Shown: positions 36,647-45,695 of the stretch, in pieces
Layout of the letters: each line of letters opens with the position of its first letter
How positions within the stretch are numbered: the first letter of the stretch is position 1
Origin: Polyangia bacterium
Lineage (GTDB): Bacteria > Myxococcota_A > Polyangia > Nannocystales > Nannocystaceae
Direction of reading: 5' to 3'
Assembly (NCBI GenBank): GCA_030429545.1
Contig: JAUIFF010000018.1
Location: 1 to 64,000 of the forward strand
Length of the DNA stretch: 64,000 bases
Program-made: the position numbers and the translations under genes
Notes under the pieces: generated by a model
What the model saw: the letters and a program-made list of their open reading frames with translations, nothing else
Told to the model about the DNA's origin: nothing
Database searches by the model: none

Positions 36647-37483
36647 TCACTCGCGGATGGCCGCGGCCACCCCATCGCGAAGGGTCCGCAGCGTCTCGAT
36701 GTCCTGCCAATCGGCGCCAATTGCTACAAGTGTTTGGGCGACCTCTGGTTGCACCCCAGTAATGATGACCCGGGTGCCGAGCAGGCGGGCAGCCTTGGCC
36801 GCCCGTAAAATCGCAGCGGCAACAGCTGTGTCGATCACTCGCACCCCAGTAATGTCGACAATTGCGGTGTGGGCACCATTGTCGGAAATCCCCGCGAGCA
36901 AGGCGTCGAGTAGGGCCGCCGCGCGACCGCTGTCGATCGTCCCGATAAGTGGTAATGCAATGACTCCCGAGGCCAGGGGCAACACCGGGGTGCTGACCTC
37001 GCTCAACATCCGCTTGTGGACATCGATGACTTTTTGTTGGAGTGCCGCCCGCTCGCGCTCCGCAACCCGTTGCTCGGTGATATCCGTGGCAATCCCGGCG
37101 ATTCCAGTAACTTCCCCAGAGCTGTTGTACAGGGGAAACTTGAGAGACGAGTAGATCAGCGTCCCGGCCGGGTGCGGGATCTCTTCTTCGAGCAATTGCG
37201 GGTCGCCCTGGCGACAGACCTCGAGATCATTTTGGCGGTTTTGCTGTCCGGTCTGCTCGCCAAAAATTTCATGATCTGTCTTTCCGAGCAGCTCACCTGG
37301 ACCGACACCGATAAGGGTCTCATAGGCCTGGTTACACATTCGCAGGCGACCCTCGGTGTCCTTAATAAACACGACCGCGGGGCAGTGTTTGATAACTGCC
37401 GACATTAACTCGTTTTGCTCGCGCAGTTGTTCGACCTCGGCCCGCAACGCTTCGAGCTGTGCTTCCCCATCCGTACCCGACAT
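36647..37483 (-). CDS. RsbR-like PAS-STAS regulator
   Basis: The 278-residue protein has a short coiled coil (LEALRAEVEQLREQNELM), a PAS domain (AVVFIKDTEGRLRMCNQAYE ending GIATDITE), a linker helix and a C-terminal STAS domain with IVDITGVRVIDTAVAAAILRA. The Thr in DITG and in IDT match the phosphorylated positions of stressosome RsbR proteins. It may be a stressosome component, or an antagonist in partner switching. No RsbS, RsbT or sigma-factor gene lies nearby. It follows the solute-binding gene by 49 bp in the same direction. Confidence 0.82.
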   Translation of the reverse strand: MSGTDGEAQLEALRAEVEQLREQNELMSAVIKHCPAVVFIKDTEGRLRMCNQAYETLIGVGPGELLGKTDHEIFGEQTGQQNRQNDLEVCRQGDPQLLEEEIPHPAGTLIYSSLKFPLYNSSGEVTGIAGIATDITEQRVAERERAALQQKVIDVHKRMLSEVSTPVLPLASGVIALPLIGTIDSGRAAALLDALLAGISDNGAHTAIVDITGVRVIDTAVAAAILRAAKAARLLGTRVIITGVQPEVAQTLVAIGADWQDIETLRTLRDGVAAAIRE

Positions 37484-37532
37484 ATGCGGACGAGTATAGA
37501 AGAGCTAAGAAACGAGGTTCAACAGCAACATG

Positions 37533-39416
37533 TTACAGTTTGGGATTTCGCGCCAACCACAGGCGGTCGAGCCGGGGTCGATCTGCGCGAAAAGACAGCC
37601 CGCGAATTTGACGTGACACAACCGTGATGGCCAAGGGCGCTCGCAGTACCGACACGGGTTTGAGTTCGGCAAGCCGTTGGGCGACCGCATCGAGGGCCGC
37701 AGACCGTGCTTTGGGTGTCGTCGCAACACGGTATTGATCGAGGGCGACGTCGAGTTGTGGGTCGCGGACCCCAGCGAGGTTGAGGCGACCGTCGCTATGA
37801 AAAAATGGCCAGAGATCTTCGTTGCCGCTGTAGCGGGCGAGCGCCAAGTCGAACTTCCCTTGACGCATCAACAACATTAAATACGCCCACCCGGCGGTGA
37901 CGTTTGGCACCTGCACACCCAGGTCAGACCAGGCCGCGCGCACGGTCTTGGCAGTCGTACTCGCCAGCCCCGTCGATGTTTCCCACATCAGGCCGAGCCG
38001 TAGGCTGCCCCCTGGTTTGCGCCGGACACCTCGCTCCAACTTCCAGCCCTGGGCGTCGAGAGTTGCACCCGCCTGTTGTTGGCGCTGCTCCAAGTCGGCA
38101 TCGAGGCGCTTGGCTTGGCGCCAAAGGTCGAGCGCCCCCGCAGCCTCGCTATCGCCGGCCAAGACCTCCAAGTCGAGTTCGGTCGGTGGGTGGCGATCGA
38201 CGGGTGCAGCCAGGGCCATTCCCTGCCCCCCGTAGACCTCGGTGAGTTTGCCCCGCGGCAACACGGCATCGAGCGCGTTGCGGATCGGCTGCCGCGACTG
38301 TGCCCCCTCGCGCAGGTTGTAGAGCACGAGATCGTACTCGGGCGGGCTCACGAGATAGGCCCGAAAGCGTGCCGCCATCCCGGGCCGGCCGAGCTCATCG
38401 GGGATATGGGCCGGCGACATCTGTGCAAGTACATGGATCTCACCGCGGCGCAGCAGCGTGAGTGCCCGCGCCCCGTCGGCGATCGCTCGGATCACCAGTT
38501 TGGGTGGCGGGCCTCCCGGGCGCCCGGCAGCCTCCACCCGTTCGAGCACAATTCGATCTTCGGTGACCGTCGCCACCCGCATCAACCCGGTGCCGACCGG
38601 GGCGGTGTCGAAGTCGGTCGCGCGGTCGAGGTAGACCTTGCGCGGCACCACCTTGACCGCGCTCAGGCGCTCGAGCACCAGCGGATTGGCCCGGTCAAAC
38701 TCGATCCGCACCCAGTTGTCGGTGCCGTCGAGACCGGCCGCCGTCACTTCCTCGCCGCCGGGAGCCGAGCTCGCCTCGGCCTTGCGCAGCCCGGCCAACC
38801 CCTCGCGCTCGCGTTCGGCAACCCGGCGCGGGCCCAAAAACCGGCCGTAGCTAAACAGCACATCATCGATGCCGACCGACGATCCATCGTGAAAAGTCGC
38901 GTCGATGCGTAGGTGGCAATAGATGTGCTCACCCTTGCCAACCTGCTTGCGCACACACAGGTCAGCGAGTGCCGGCGTCGCCCACGGTGCGCCCGTCTCG
39001 CTGCGTGCCATCAAGCCTTCAAACACCACATCGTCGACGATCCGTTGGGCCCACGGCTCGAGTGACTTGAACGGGTCGAGGGTTTTGGGCAGGGCCGGGA
39101 TCGCGACCACCACCGTGTCGCCGGCCTCGGCCTGTTCGACCTGCTCGCGCAGTTGGGAGAGGGCATCTTCGAGTTCGGCGGCGGCCTGGCCATCGTCGGT
39201 TGTTGTCTCCTCAGCGGAGGTCGACTCCCCGGCCTCGCCGGCACAGCCACCAAGCGCGAGCGAGCAGATCACCACCCCCGCCAGCGTGCGGGATCGGACA
39301 CGTCCACACTCGCGCCCCGCCTGAGATCGGGCCCGGGATGTGCCCTCGACACAGGGCGATCTCGCAGGACCACGGCGTCCTGCCAACCACCCACGGATTG
39401 TGCGAATCCCGATCAC
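37533..39416 (-). CDS. Family-5 extracellular solute-binding lipoprotein
   Basis: The 627-residue protein matches the peptide/nickel-type ABC substrate-binding fold (SBP_bac_5): VVVAIPALPKTLDPFKSLEP, then DDVVFEGLMAR and IDATFHDGSSVGIDDVLFSY. A lipobox lies in SLALGGC. The annotated GTG start leaves a roughly 40-residue N-terminus before the hydrophobic segment, which is long, but I found no better ATG or GTG in frame; a TTG at residue 11 is possible. No permease or ATPase genes are adjacent, so it is an orphan binding protein whose transporter, if any, is elsewhere. Confidence 0.82.
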   Translation of the reverse strand: MIGIRTIRGWLAGRRGPARSPCVEGTSRARSQAGRECGRVRSRTLAGVVICSLALGGCAGEAGESTSAEETTTDDGQAAAELEDALSQLREQVEQAEAGDTVVVAIPALPKTLDPFKSLEPWAQRIVDDVVFEGLMARSETGAPWATPALADLCVRKQVGKGEHIYCHLRIDATFHDGSSVGIDDVLFSYGRFLGPRRVAEREREGLAGLRKAEASSAPGGEEVTAAGLDGTDNWVRIEFDRANPLVLERLSAVKVVPRKVYLDRATDFDTAPVGTGLMRVATVTEDRIVLERVEAAGRPGGPPPKLVIRAIADGARALTLLRRGEIHVLAQMSPAHIPDELGRPGMAARFRAYLVSPPEYDLVLYNLREGAQSRQPIRNALDAVLPRGKLTEVYGGQGMALAAPVDRHPPTELDLEVLAGDSEAAGALDLWRQAKRLDADLEQRQQQAGATLDAQGWKLERGVRRKPGGSLRLGLMWETSTGLASTTAKTVRAAWSDLGVQVPNVTAGWAYLMLLMRQGKFDLALARYSGNEDLWPFFHSDGRLNLAGVRDPQLDVALDQYRVATTPKARSAALDAVAQRLAELKPVSVLRAPLAITVVSRQIRGLSFRADRPRLDRLWLARNPKL

Positions 39417-39600
39417 GGGGTTGCTTTACCCCGGATTGCCCCGGTCGTCACGGGTTGTGGACAACGCTCCCCGAACCAACTTTGGCCAGACTTCCGCCGA
39501 CCGGGCCGACGACCTGCTTGAATTGCTGAGACTTTGCGTGATACAGGTCCACGGCACGCTCGATCGCTCCATGTTTGGAGCTCGGAGGGACCCGCTGGCG

Positions 39601-40326
39601 ATGATGACTCGTTTTCTCCTCAACCCCATGCTTCCCACGATGCTGGTGGCATCACTCGTCTTCGGCTGTGACGGCGACGACAAAAAAGCTGAGAAAAAAC
39701 CCGACCCCGACGTCGCTGAAGAGAACGTAGCGATCAAGGTTGAGTTGCCCCCCACACCTGACTTCGACGAAGGCAAGGTCGCCGATAAGTGGGAAGACGG
39801 CTCCTGGTCGATCTACGGCCTGCGCAAGACCCTCGAAGAAAACGTCAAAGAGGGTGACGCCGGCAAGGTGATCGAGGTTCGCGGCTACGTCCAAGAGATC
39901 TATGAGCCGCCGGAGTGTCCGGAGGGCGAGACTTGCCCGCCGTCCAAGCACCCACACATCTGGATCACCGACAAGCCGTCCGAAAAGGGCAAAAAGCGCG
40001 CGATGATGGTTGTGAGCTACTCGTTCACAATCCCCGAATACGACGTCAAGCGCTGGAAAGACGTCCCCGACGTCACCTTCTCGAAGGGCGAGCAATACAC
40101 CTTCCGCGGCAAGTTCCGCCGCTTCTCCGACCAGGGCTTCGCCGACGCCCGCGGTCTGCTCGAGTTCCAGTCGTACAAGGTCGCCGATCCCGAAACTGGC
40201 GAGACCCGCTGGGTCGCCCCGCCCGGATCCCCGTGGCACCCACTCGAGATCGCCCGCCAAGAAGAGGAGCAAAAAGCCCTCATCGACAAGGTCAACAAGG
40301 ACGCAGTCAAGAAAAAGGGCGGCTAG
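39601..40326 (+). CDS. Lipoprotein of unknown function
   Basis: The 241-residue product begins MMTRFLLNPMLPTMLVASLVFGC (lipobox VFGC). An acidic/Lys-rich spacer follows, then a compact domain with KVIEVRGYVQEIYEPPEC, HIWITDKPSEK and EQYTFRGKFRRFS, a pattern of strands compatible with an OB-like fold. Two Cys in PPECPEGETC may form a disulphide. GGAGGGA lies upstream. It is divergent from the solute-binding gene and is followed by a terminator. Confidence 0.72.
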   Translation: MMTRFLLNPMLPTMLVASLVFGCDGDDKKAEKKPDPDVAEENVAIKVELPPTPDFDEGKVADKWEDGSWSIYGLRKTLEENVKEGDAGKVIEVRGYVQEIYEPPECPEGETCPPSKHPHIWITDKPSEKGKKRAMMVVSYSFTIPEYDVKRWKDVPDVTFSKGEQYTFRGKFRRFSDQGFADARGLLEFQSYKVADPETGETRWVAPPGSPWHPLEIARQEEEQKALIDKVNKDAVKKKGG

Positions 40327-40342
40327 TCCGCTCCCGACTGTC

Positions 40343-40375
40343 AAAACGGCTCGCCTGCGCGGGCCGTTTTCAATT
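40343..40375 (+). terminator. Intrinsic terminator
   Basis: AAAACGGCTCGC pairs with GCGGGCCGTTTT (one G:T wobble) around CTGC, 17 bp after the lipoprotein stop. Confidence 0.75.
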
Positions 40376-40499
40376 TAACGCGTGCGGCCCAGGCTGACGC
40401 CAGATCTCTGTATGTGCATAAAATCTGGCGCCCAGCTCTACGCTTCCCGACAGCGTGGCCTGAGTCGTCCCAACCGGCTGGGTGCACTTGCACTTACCT

Positions 40500-41060
40500 C
40501 CCAGCTCTACGCATGGCCTGGGTCGTCGTCCCAACTGGTGTACGAGACTACGGTTTGGCCCCACCCGGCGGGCAGCAACAGCTCTTGGGTGGCTCGACCT
40601 ACGGTTGCCCATCACCCGGCGGTCGTCCCGTCAGCACAACAGCTCTTTGTCGTTCGACTCGGACCGAGCGCTTGTTGCCCCATCACCCGGCGGGCAACAA
40701 CAGCTCTTTGTCGTTCGACTAAGGTTGCCCATCACCCGGCGGTCGTCCGCAGCAGCTCTTTGGTTTGGCCCCATCACCCGGCGGGCAACAACAGCTCTTT
40801 GTCGTTCGACTACGGTTGCCCACCCGGCGGTCGTCTTCCCAACCACCTCCATCAGCACAGCAGGACGGGCGTTCGAGGGCGTGTTTGCGAAACAAAACCG
40901 TCGTACCGATCGCCAGTGTGGCGACCAGTAATACGGGCAAAAGCACGGTACTCGGGCCATAGGCGATCGAGAGCAACACCAAGGCAATGCCGCTGGCAAT
41001 CACGACAAACTCTTTGTCGTTCGACTCGGACCGAGCGCTACGGTTTGGTCCCATCACTCG
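40500..41060. repeat. Degenerate array of the DUF4340-gene end / small-gene start
   Basis: Short blocks such as CACCCGGCGGGCAACAACAG, CTCTTTGTCGTTCGACT, CGGTTGCCCATCACCCGGCG and TCGGACCGAGCGCT recur four to six times in shuffled order. The original set is at 40995-41060, where the stop of the leftward DUF4340 gene overlaps the start of a small membrane-protein gene. The copies lie 300-500 bp away, inside and beyond the 3' end of that small gene. Confidence 0.82.
40719..41054 (-). CDS. Small two-helix membrane protein with repeat-derived C-terminus
   Basis: The 111-residue frame has two hydrophobic segments (FVVIASGIALVLLSIAY and VLLPVLLVATLAIGTTVLF) followed by RKHALERP, which looks like a genuine small membrane protein. 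The last 45 residues (Cys/Pro/Gly-rich) come from the local repeat array, so the original stop has probably been replaced. ATG 41054 overlaps the end of the DUF4340 gene by 17 bp. It is likely the last gene of the Gld-like operon; coding is likely for the first 65 residues and doubtful for the rest. Confidence 0.5.
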   Translation of the reverse strand: MGPNRSARSESNDKEFVVIASGIALVLLSIAYGPSTVLLPVLLVATLAIGTTVLFRKHALERPSCCADGGGWEDDRRVGNRSRTTKSCCCPPGDGAKPKSCCGRPPGDGQP

Positions 41061-43461
41061 GCGGCTCGGCCTGGGCCGACTCGTAGTACCAACCGGCGCG
41101 GTGTACCTGCACCCATTTGTCCCCCACCGTCAGCACGACAACGGGTTTTTGTGGCCGCTGAATCCTCAGTTTGAGCTTGGCCGGCCCCGGGGGCGGGCCG
41201 GCGGCGATCCCCTTGGCCCGCCACGAATCAAATCCGGCCAGGCGATCGCGCAGCGGCCCGGCGACAACTTCTGGCGTGTCGCCGACGTACCAAACCCCAT
41301 TGCGCTGGGTCAGCCGCGTCGTCTCGGCCTTGCCGATCACTTGCAGTTCGACTGAGCTCGCCGACGACAGCCACTCCCGCAGCGGATCGATATAAAGCAC
41401 ATCTTCGAGCAGCGCTGTGCAATCTCCGTCGCTCACCCGCGCGGCGCGATCGAGTTCGGGCAGGTCGGCGATACAACCTTCATGTAGATGCAACGAGACC
41501 TCGGAGGTGCGCGTGCGCGTCGGTGTTCGCCCCACCCGAATGGTTCGCAGGCGAGTGCGCGAGGCAGGGCGTTCGACCCACTGCTCGGCCCGTACACTGG
41601 CAAACGCGGCCAACATTCCCTCCACGCGAATCTCGTCGAGGGCATCCCCACCGTCCGGGTGCTCAGGGGCATCGAGCTGCCACACGCCCAGGTCCTTGCG
41701 CACGCTTTGCCGAGCCTCGCGAGTGGCCGGGCCGGGTTCGACCTCGAGCCAGCGAACATCGGCGATCGCCAGGTCGGTCAGGCGGCGGTCACGAAACGTC
41801 TCATCTGTAAATACAAGATTCTTGGGCAGGGGTGAGCGCACCCGCAAAACTGGCCCATCATCGCGCTGACACATCATCGCCGGGGCTGAAACGGTAGCCG
41901 TCATCCCCGTTTCGACACTTGTATTGGCAACCAAATCCTTGCCGGGCCTACGCCGCAGGGGCTTGGCGGGCGTCGTCGTACTCGCGGGCTTGGCCGCCTT
42001 CCCCTCGCTCGCGGTACCCCGCCTCTGGGGCTTGGCGGGCGTCGTCGTACTCGCGGGCGTGGCCTTCCCCTCACCTGGCGGGTCGGATGCAGGCGCAACA
42101 CTCGGACCGCACTTGACCCGCAACGTGCGCCCGAGGTCGGTCTCGAACACCAGCTCGACCGTGGGGCGAAAGGTCCCGCCGCCGAGCGCAACTTCGACGC
42201 CCGCAGCATCGGTGTACCAGCGATAGACCTCAGGCTCCGAAATCGGCACCTCGCGTGACTCCTGCCCATCTTGGCCGACCTCGATCACCCAACCGCCGCC
42301 GCGGCGTCGCAACCGTTGAACCCCCGGCCGCCGCATATCGACACCGACGATTCGGGCGTAGGGATAGGGCACCAACTGCGACTCGGCCAAGCCACTATCA
42401 GGATCCGTGAGTGGCCATGGCGACAGCAGCATGGTGGGTACACAACCCAACAGGCCCGGGCCGCGGTCGACCACCCGCAGGTCTGGGTCACCCGGGCATT
42501 CGGGGCCGAGCTTGACACTAAATTCCTGACCTGTCCCATCGGTAACTTTCAGCCAGGGTTGCAAGCTTCCCTCTGGCACCCGCTCGCGTTCGACAAACGG
42601 CTGGAGACTGGCCCCGAGCAGGCGCGCGAGCCGGGTCTCGACGGCGGCTGTCGCCAATAGTTGCTCATTCACCGAACTCACCGGTTTGTTCGGTTGGTCC
42701 GGAGCGATCGGCTGGCCGCTTTCACGCCGGGCACGCCACAGGTCGTCGGCCCCGCGACTCAACACCAGCGGCAAATGGGGTGTCCCCTCTGAGGCGTCGA
42801 CCATCTCCACTCGGCTGGCAAGCGCGGGCTCGATCGGCAACAGTCGGCGCGACAGCCAGGCCTCGGGTTCTTGCTCGAGCACCAACGCAATCTCGGGCTC
42901 GACAACCCAGTAGCTGTCCTGCTCGTGCATCAACTTGCCGTAGTGACCACTGCCGTCGCCGGTTGGGCCGGCGAGTTCGAGTTTGAGGTGCTCGTCGCCG
43001 AGAACAACCTCGATCCCACCGGTTGCCGCGGGTAATGCCGTCTTTGGCGATACAGCCCGTAGGGTGTTGGCCATTCGCAGCGACGACCACAGGCCGTCGA
43101 GGGCCTCGGGCTCGGCCATCCCGAGCAGGGTGTCGTCGGCGAACACTTGGTGCCGCCCAGCCCCGTCTGGCAACAGCCGCACCCGTGGGCGCTCAGGCAG
43201 CCACAGCTCAATACTTGCCTGTGCAACATCTTGCTCGCCGAGGTTGGGAAACACCCGCCGGTCGGTCGATTTGACCGAGACCATCTGCACCGATGTCGGC
43301 TTGGTCGCCCAGGGGTCGCGGTGCACCAAAAACGCCGAGAGCCCGAGCCCGCACAGCAGCGCCACGGTGACCTTGGTCGGGCGAAAACTCTCGATCGGCA
43401 GCACCTGCTCGCGCTCTGCCGCGGCTTCGCCATCCTTGCGCTTGCCCCCCCACTCGCTCAT
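41038..43461 (-). CDS. DUF4340-type protein of a Gld-like ABC system
   Basis: The 807-residue protein has one N-terminal membrane helix (KVTVALLCGLGLSAFLVH) and then repeated beta-rich modules of the DUF4340 kind (YARIVGVDMRRPGVQRLRRR, WLEVEPG..., WYVGDTPE). Between them lies a low-complexity Ala/Pro/Thr/Lys linker with a duplicated ASTTTPAKP element. DUF4340 genes regularly follow gldA/gldFG-like genes. ATG 43461 (MSEWGGKRKD) overlaps the GldFG-fusion stop by ATGA. It presumably acts on the outer face of the membrane with the transporter; the biochemical role is unknown. Confidence 0.82.
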   Translation of the reverse strand: MSEWGGKRKDGEAAAEREQVLPIESFRPTKVTVALLCGLGLSAFLVHRDPWATKPTSVQMVSVKSTDRRVFPNLGEQDVAQASIELWLPERPRVRLLPDGAGRHQVFADDTLLGMAEPEALDGLWSSLRMANTLRAVSPKTALPAATGGIEVVLGDEHLKLELAGPTGDGSGHYGKLMHEQDSYWVVEPEIALVLEQEPEAWLSRRLLPIEPALASRVEMVDASEGTPHLPLVLSRGADDLWRARRESGQPIAPDQPNKPVSSVNEQLLATAAVETRLARLLGASLQPFVERERVPEGSLQPWLKVTDGTGQEFSVKLGPECPGDPDLRVVDRGPGLLGCVPTMLLSPWPLTDPDSGLAESQLVPYPYARIVGVDMRRPGVQRLRRRGGGWVIEVGQDGQESREVPISEPEVYRWYTDAAGVEVALGGGTFRPTVELVFETDLGRTLRVKCGPSVAPASDPPGEGKATPASTTTPAKPQRRGTASEGKAAKPASTTTPAKPLRRRPGKDLVANTSVETGMTATVSAPAMMCQRDDGPVLRVRSPLPKNLVFTDETFRDRRLTDLAIADVRWLEVEPGPATREARQSVRKDLGVWQLDAPEHPDGGDALDEIRVEGMLAAFASVRAEQWVERPASRTRLRTIRVGRTPTRTRTSEVSLHLHEGCIADLPELDRAARVSDGDCTALLEDVLYIDPLREWLSSASSVELQVIGKAETTRLTQRNGVWYVGDTPEVVAGPLRDRLAGFDSWRAKGIAAGPPPGPAKLKLRIQRPQKPVVVLTVGDKWVQVHRAGWYYESAQAEPPSDGTKP

Positions 43462-45695
43462 CGCCGCCTCCTCCACAGCACGACGACACCGAGCCCGAGG
43501 GCAAACCCCGGTAGCCCCAAAAGACACATCAGTCGCATGCGCTCGAGCTGCTCGGGCAACAGCATGAGTTTGACATGTTCGCGTTCGCGGGCGCGGATCC
43601 CCAGCAGGCTCTGGCGCTGACTCAGCCAGCCAATCGCGTTGAGAATGAGGTCGCGCCCGTGGTCGTAGACGACATCCTCGCGCAACAGGGCATTGAGGGC
43701 AAAATCCTGCGAACCGATCACGACGATCCGGGAGCCACCAAATTCTGATGCAGCTGCAACTGTTACCGGCCCCTTGCGGTCGCTGACCTCGTCGATCTCG
43801 GGGACGATACCGCGCGAGATTTCGGCGAGGTCGGCCTCGGCCCAACTGTCCTCGGTGGTCTCGAGCAACGACACCGCCGGCTCGCCCAACTCGATCTCGC
43901 GCACCTGGATCATCGATACGGCCCGGCCAACGAGGCTCTGGCTGGCCGGGTGGTCCCCCCACCCACTTTGCAGTGTAAATGCAAGTAATGGCGTGGCCCC
44001 GGGGACCGTGTGGGGGTCGAGGACCATGCGTTCGCCAAAGCGAATCCCGTAGCGGGCCGTGAGCGGCTCTAGTCCGTGGGTTGCCAGCGCACTGTCGCCG
44101 CGCATCAACACCGCCCCGGTGAGCAACAACAACTCGCCACCGTCCTCGGCGTAACGCTCGATCGCGGCGATGTGTTTGGCCGGCAGGCGGCCGGTCGGGC
44201 CGGCCACGAGCAACACGTCGCACTCACTGAGGCCCGCGGCGCGGTCGAGGTCGGCGGTTCGGGTCTCTAGGTTGGCCTCGCGCAACAGGTCGCGCAGGTG
44301 GGCGTAGCCGCGGTACGGCTCGAGGCTGTCAAATGCCGGCTCACCGTGCCCCTGGGTGTAACAAACGACAATTCGCTTGGGGTCGCTGACCTGTAAAAAC
44401 CGGGCGAGCAACGCCTCTTCACCGCGAAACTCTTTAACCCGCGGGCCCGAGACTTGAACGTCGGGACCTGTCGCATAGGTCACCAAGTCGTCGGGCAACA
44501 GATGGGCCTTGCGCAACGCAGCCCCCTGCCCGGCCCGGATCAACACGACCCCGTCGGCGAGTTCCCGCCCGCTGAGGCCAAAGTCTTGGATCATTGGCTC
44601 GGCCTGCTGGCGATCGCGGTCGGGGTCTAAAAACCGTACCTGCAACAATCCCTCGCCGGTGGCGTTGCGCATGCGCAGCAGGACTTCGCGCAGCTCCCCG
44701 GAAAGTGGGTTGGGTCGCCCAGCGCCAATCGTTGCAGGCACAATAACCGTGACATTGATCGGCGCCTTGAGCTCGGCCAACACATCTTCGGCCCGCTCAC
44801 TCAGGGTGTACACCCGCCCCGAGGTCCAATCACCGCGGACACAATGGCGGCTGGCAAACACTGCCAGGTGCCCAACCGTGACCCCAAACAACACCAGCTG
44901 CAGGATGTTTTCGTAGCGGCGCCGGGGGTTGAGCACGACCACGGCAAACGCCAACAACACAAACGTGATGCTCAGGTGAAAAAACACCCAATGCGGGTCG
45001 ACAATGCCCTGGGCCAGCTCCTGCATCATGGCCAACAGGCTGGTCCACTGCAGCGCCGAGGCGATCCACGACGACTCGACCTGGTCGACCAAAAGCCCGG
45101 CCATCAGCGCAATCGTGCAGGTCACTGCCGTTGTGATCGCGGCCGCGAGCTGGCTGCGGGCGACCGTGCTGGCGACCACCCCGACCGCCAAAAAACTGCC
45201 GCCAATCAGCAACACGCCGGCGTAGCCCGACAAAATCGGGCCGAGTTCCGGCTCGACCCCAGCCCCGCGCAGCAGCACATAAAACGCCAGGGTCGGCAGC
45301 CACAGGCCGACATAGAAAATAAATGCACCTGCAAATTTGCCAACAATGATCTGCGAGGCTGAAAGCGGGGCTGTCATCAGGGCCTCGAGCGTGCCCTGAC
45401 GCCGCTCCTCGACCACCAGGCGCATGCTGACGGCGGCGCACAACAGGATGACTGGCAACCACAAAATGAAAAAGCTGCCGCCAAAGTAAAACTGCATGAC
45501 CGGGCCGGGGGCGGCTAGCGGGTCGTTGAGCACTTGCAACAGCAATGAAAAGTTCCACCCCTGGTTGAGCAAAAACAGGGTGCCCACCAGGTAGGCCAGC
45601 GGGGTGACAAACAGCGACAACAGCTCGCGGCGGGCGAGGTAGACCGTACCTCGCAGCCAGCTCCACGGGTGTTGCAGGGCATCGGCGCGGCTCAT
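43458..45695 (-). CDS. ABC-2 permease fused to a GldG-like domain
   Basis: The 745-residue protein begins with an ABC-2 permease of six membrane helices (LLSLFVTPLAYLVGTLFLL, VILLCAAVSMRLVVEERRQG, GTLEALMTAPLS). This is followed by a GldG-type extracellular domain (VYTLSERAEDVLAELKAPIN, DVLLVAGPTGRLP) and a C-terminal membrane helix with a basic tail. In Bacteroidetes, GldF and GldG are separate proteins; here they are one. GAGGAGG precedes ATG 45695, which overlaps the ATPase gene by 4 bp. It would be the membrane part of an ABC transporter linked to motility, polysaccharide or protein export. Confidence 0.87.
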   Translation of the reverse strand: MSRADALQHPWSWLRGTVYLARRELLSLFVTPLAYLVGTLFLLNQGWNFSLLLQVLNDPLAAPGPVMQFYFGGSFFILWLPVILLCAAVSMRLVVEERRQGTLEALMTAPLSASQIIVGKFAGAFIFYVGLWLPTLAFYVLLRGAGVEPELGPILSGYAGVLLIGGSFLAVGVVASTVARSQLAAAITTAVTCTIALMAGLLVDQVESSWIASALQWTSLLAMMQELAQGIVDPHWVFFHLSITFVLLAFAVVVLNPRRRYENILQLVLFGVTVGHLAVFASRHCVRGDWTSGRVYTLSERAEDVLAELKAPINVTVIVPATIGAGRPNPLSGELREVLLRMRNATGEGLLQVRFLDPDRDRQQAEPMIQDFGLSGRELADGVVLIRAGQGAALRKAHLLPDDLVTYATGPDVQVSGPRVKEFRGEEALLARFLQVSDPKRIVVCYTQGHGEPAFDSLEPYRGYAHLRDLLREANLETRTADLDRAAGLSECDVLLVAGPTGRLPAKHIAAIERYAEDGGELLLLTGAVLMRGDSALATHGLEPLTARYGIRFGERMVLDPHTVPGATPLLAFTLQSGWGDHPASQSLVGRAVSMIQVREIELGEPAVSLLETTEDSWAEADLAEISRGIVPEIDEVSDRKGPVTVAAASEFGGSRIVVIGSQDFALNALLREDVVYDHGRDLILNAIGWLSQRQSLLGIRAREREHVKLMLLPEQLERMRLMCLLGLPGFALGLGVVVLWRRRR

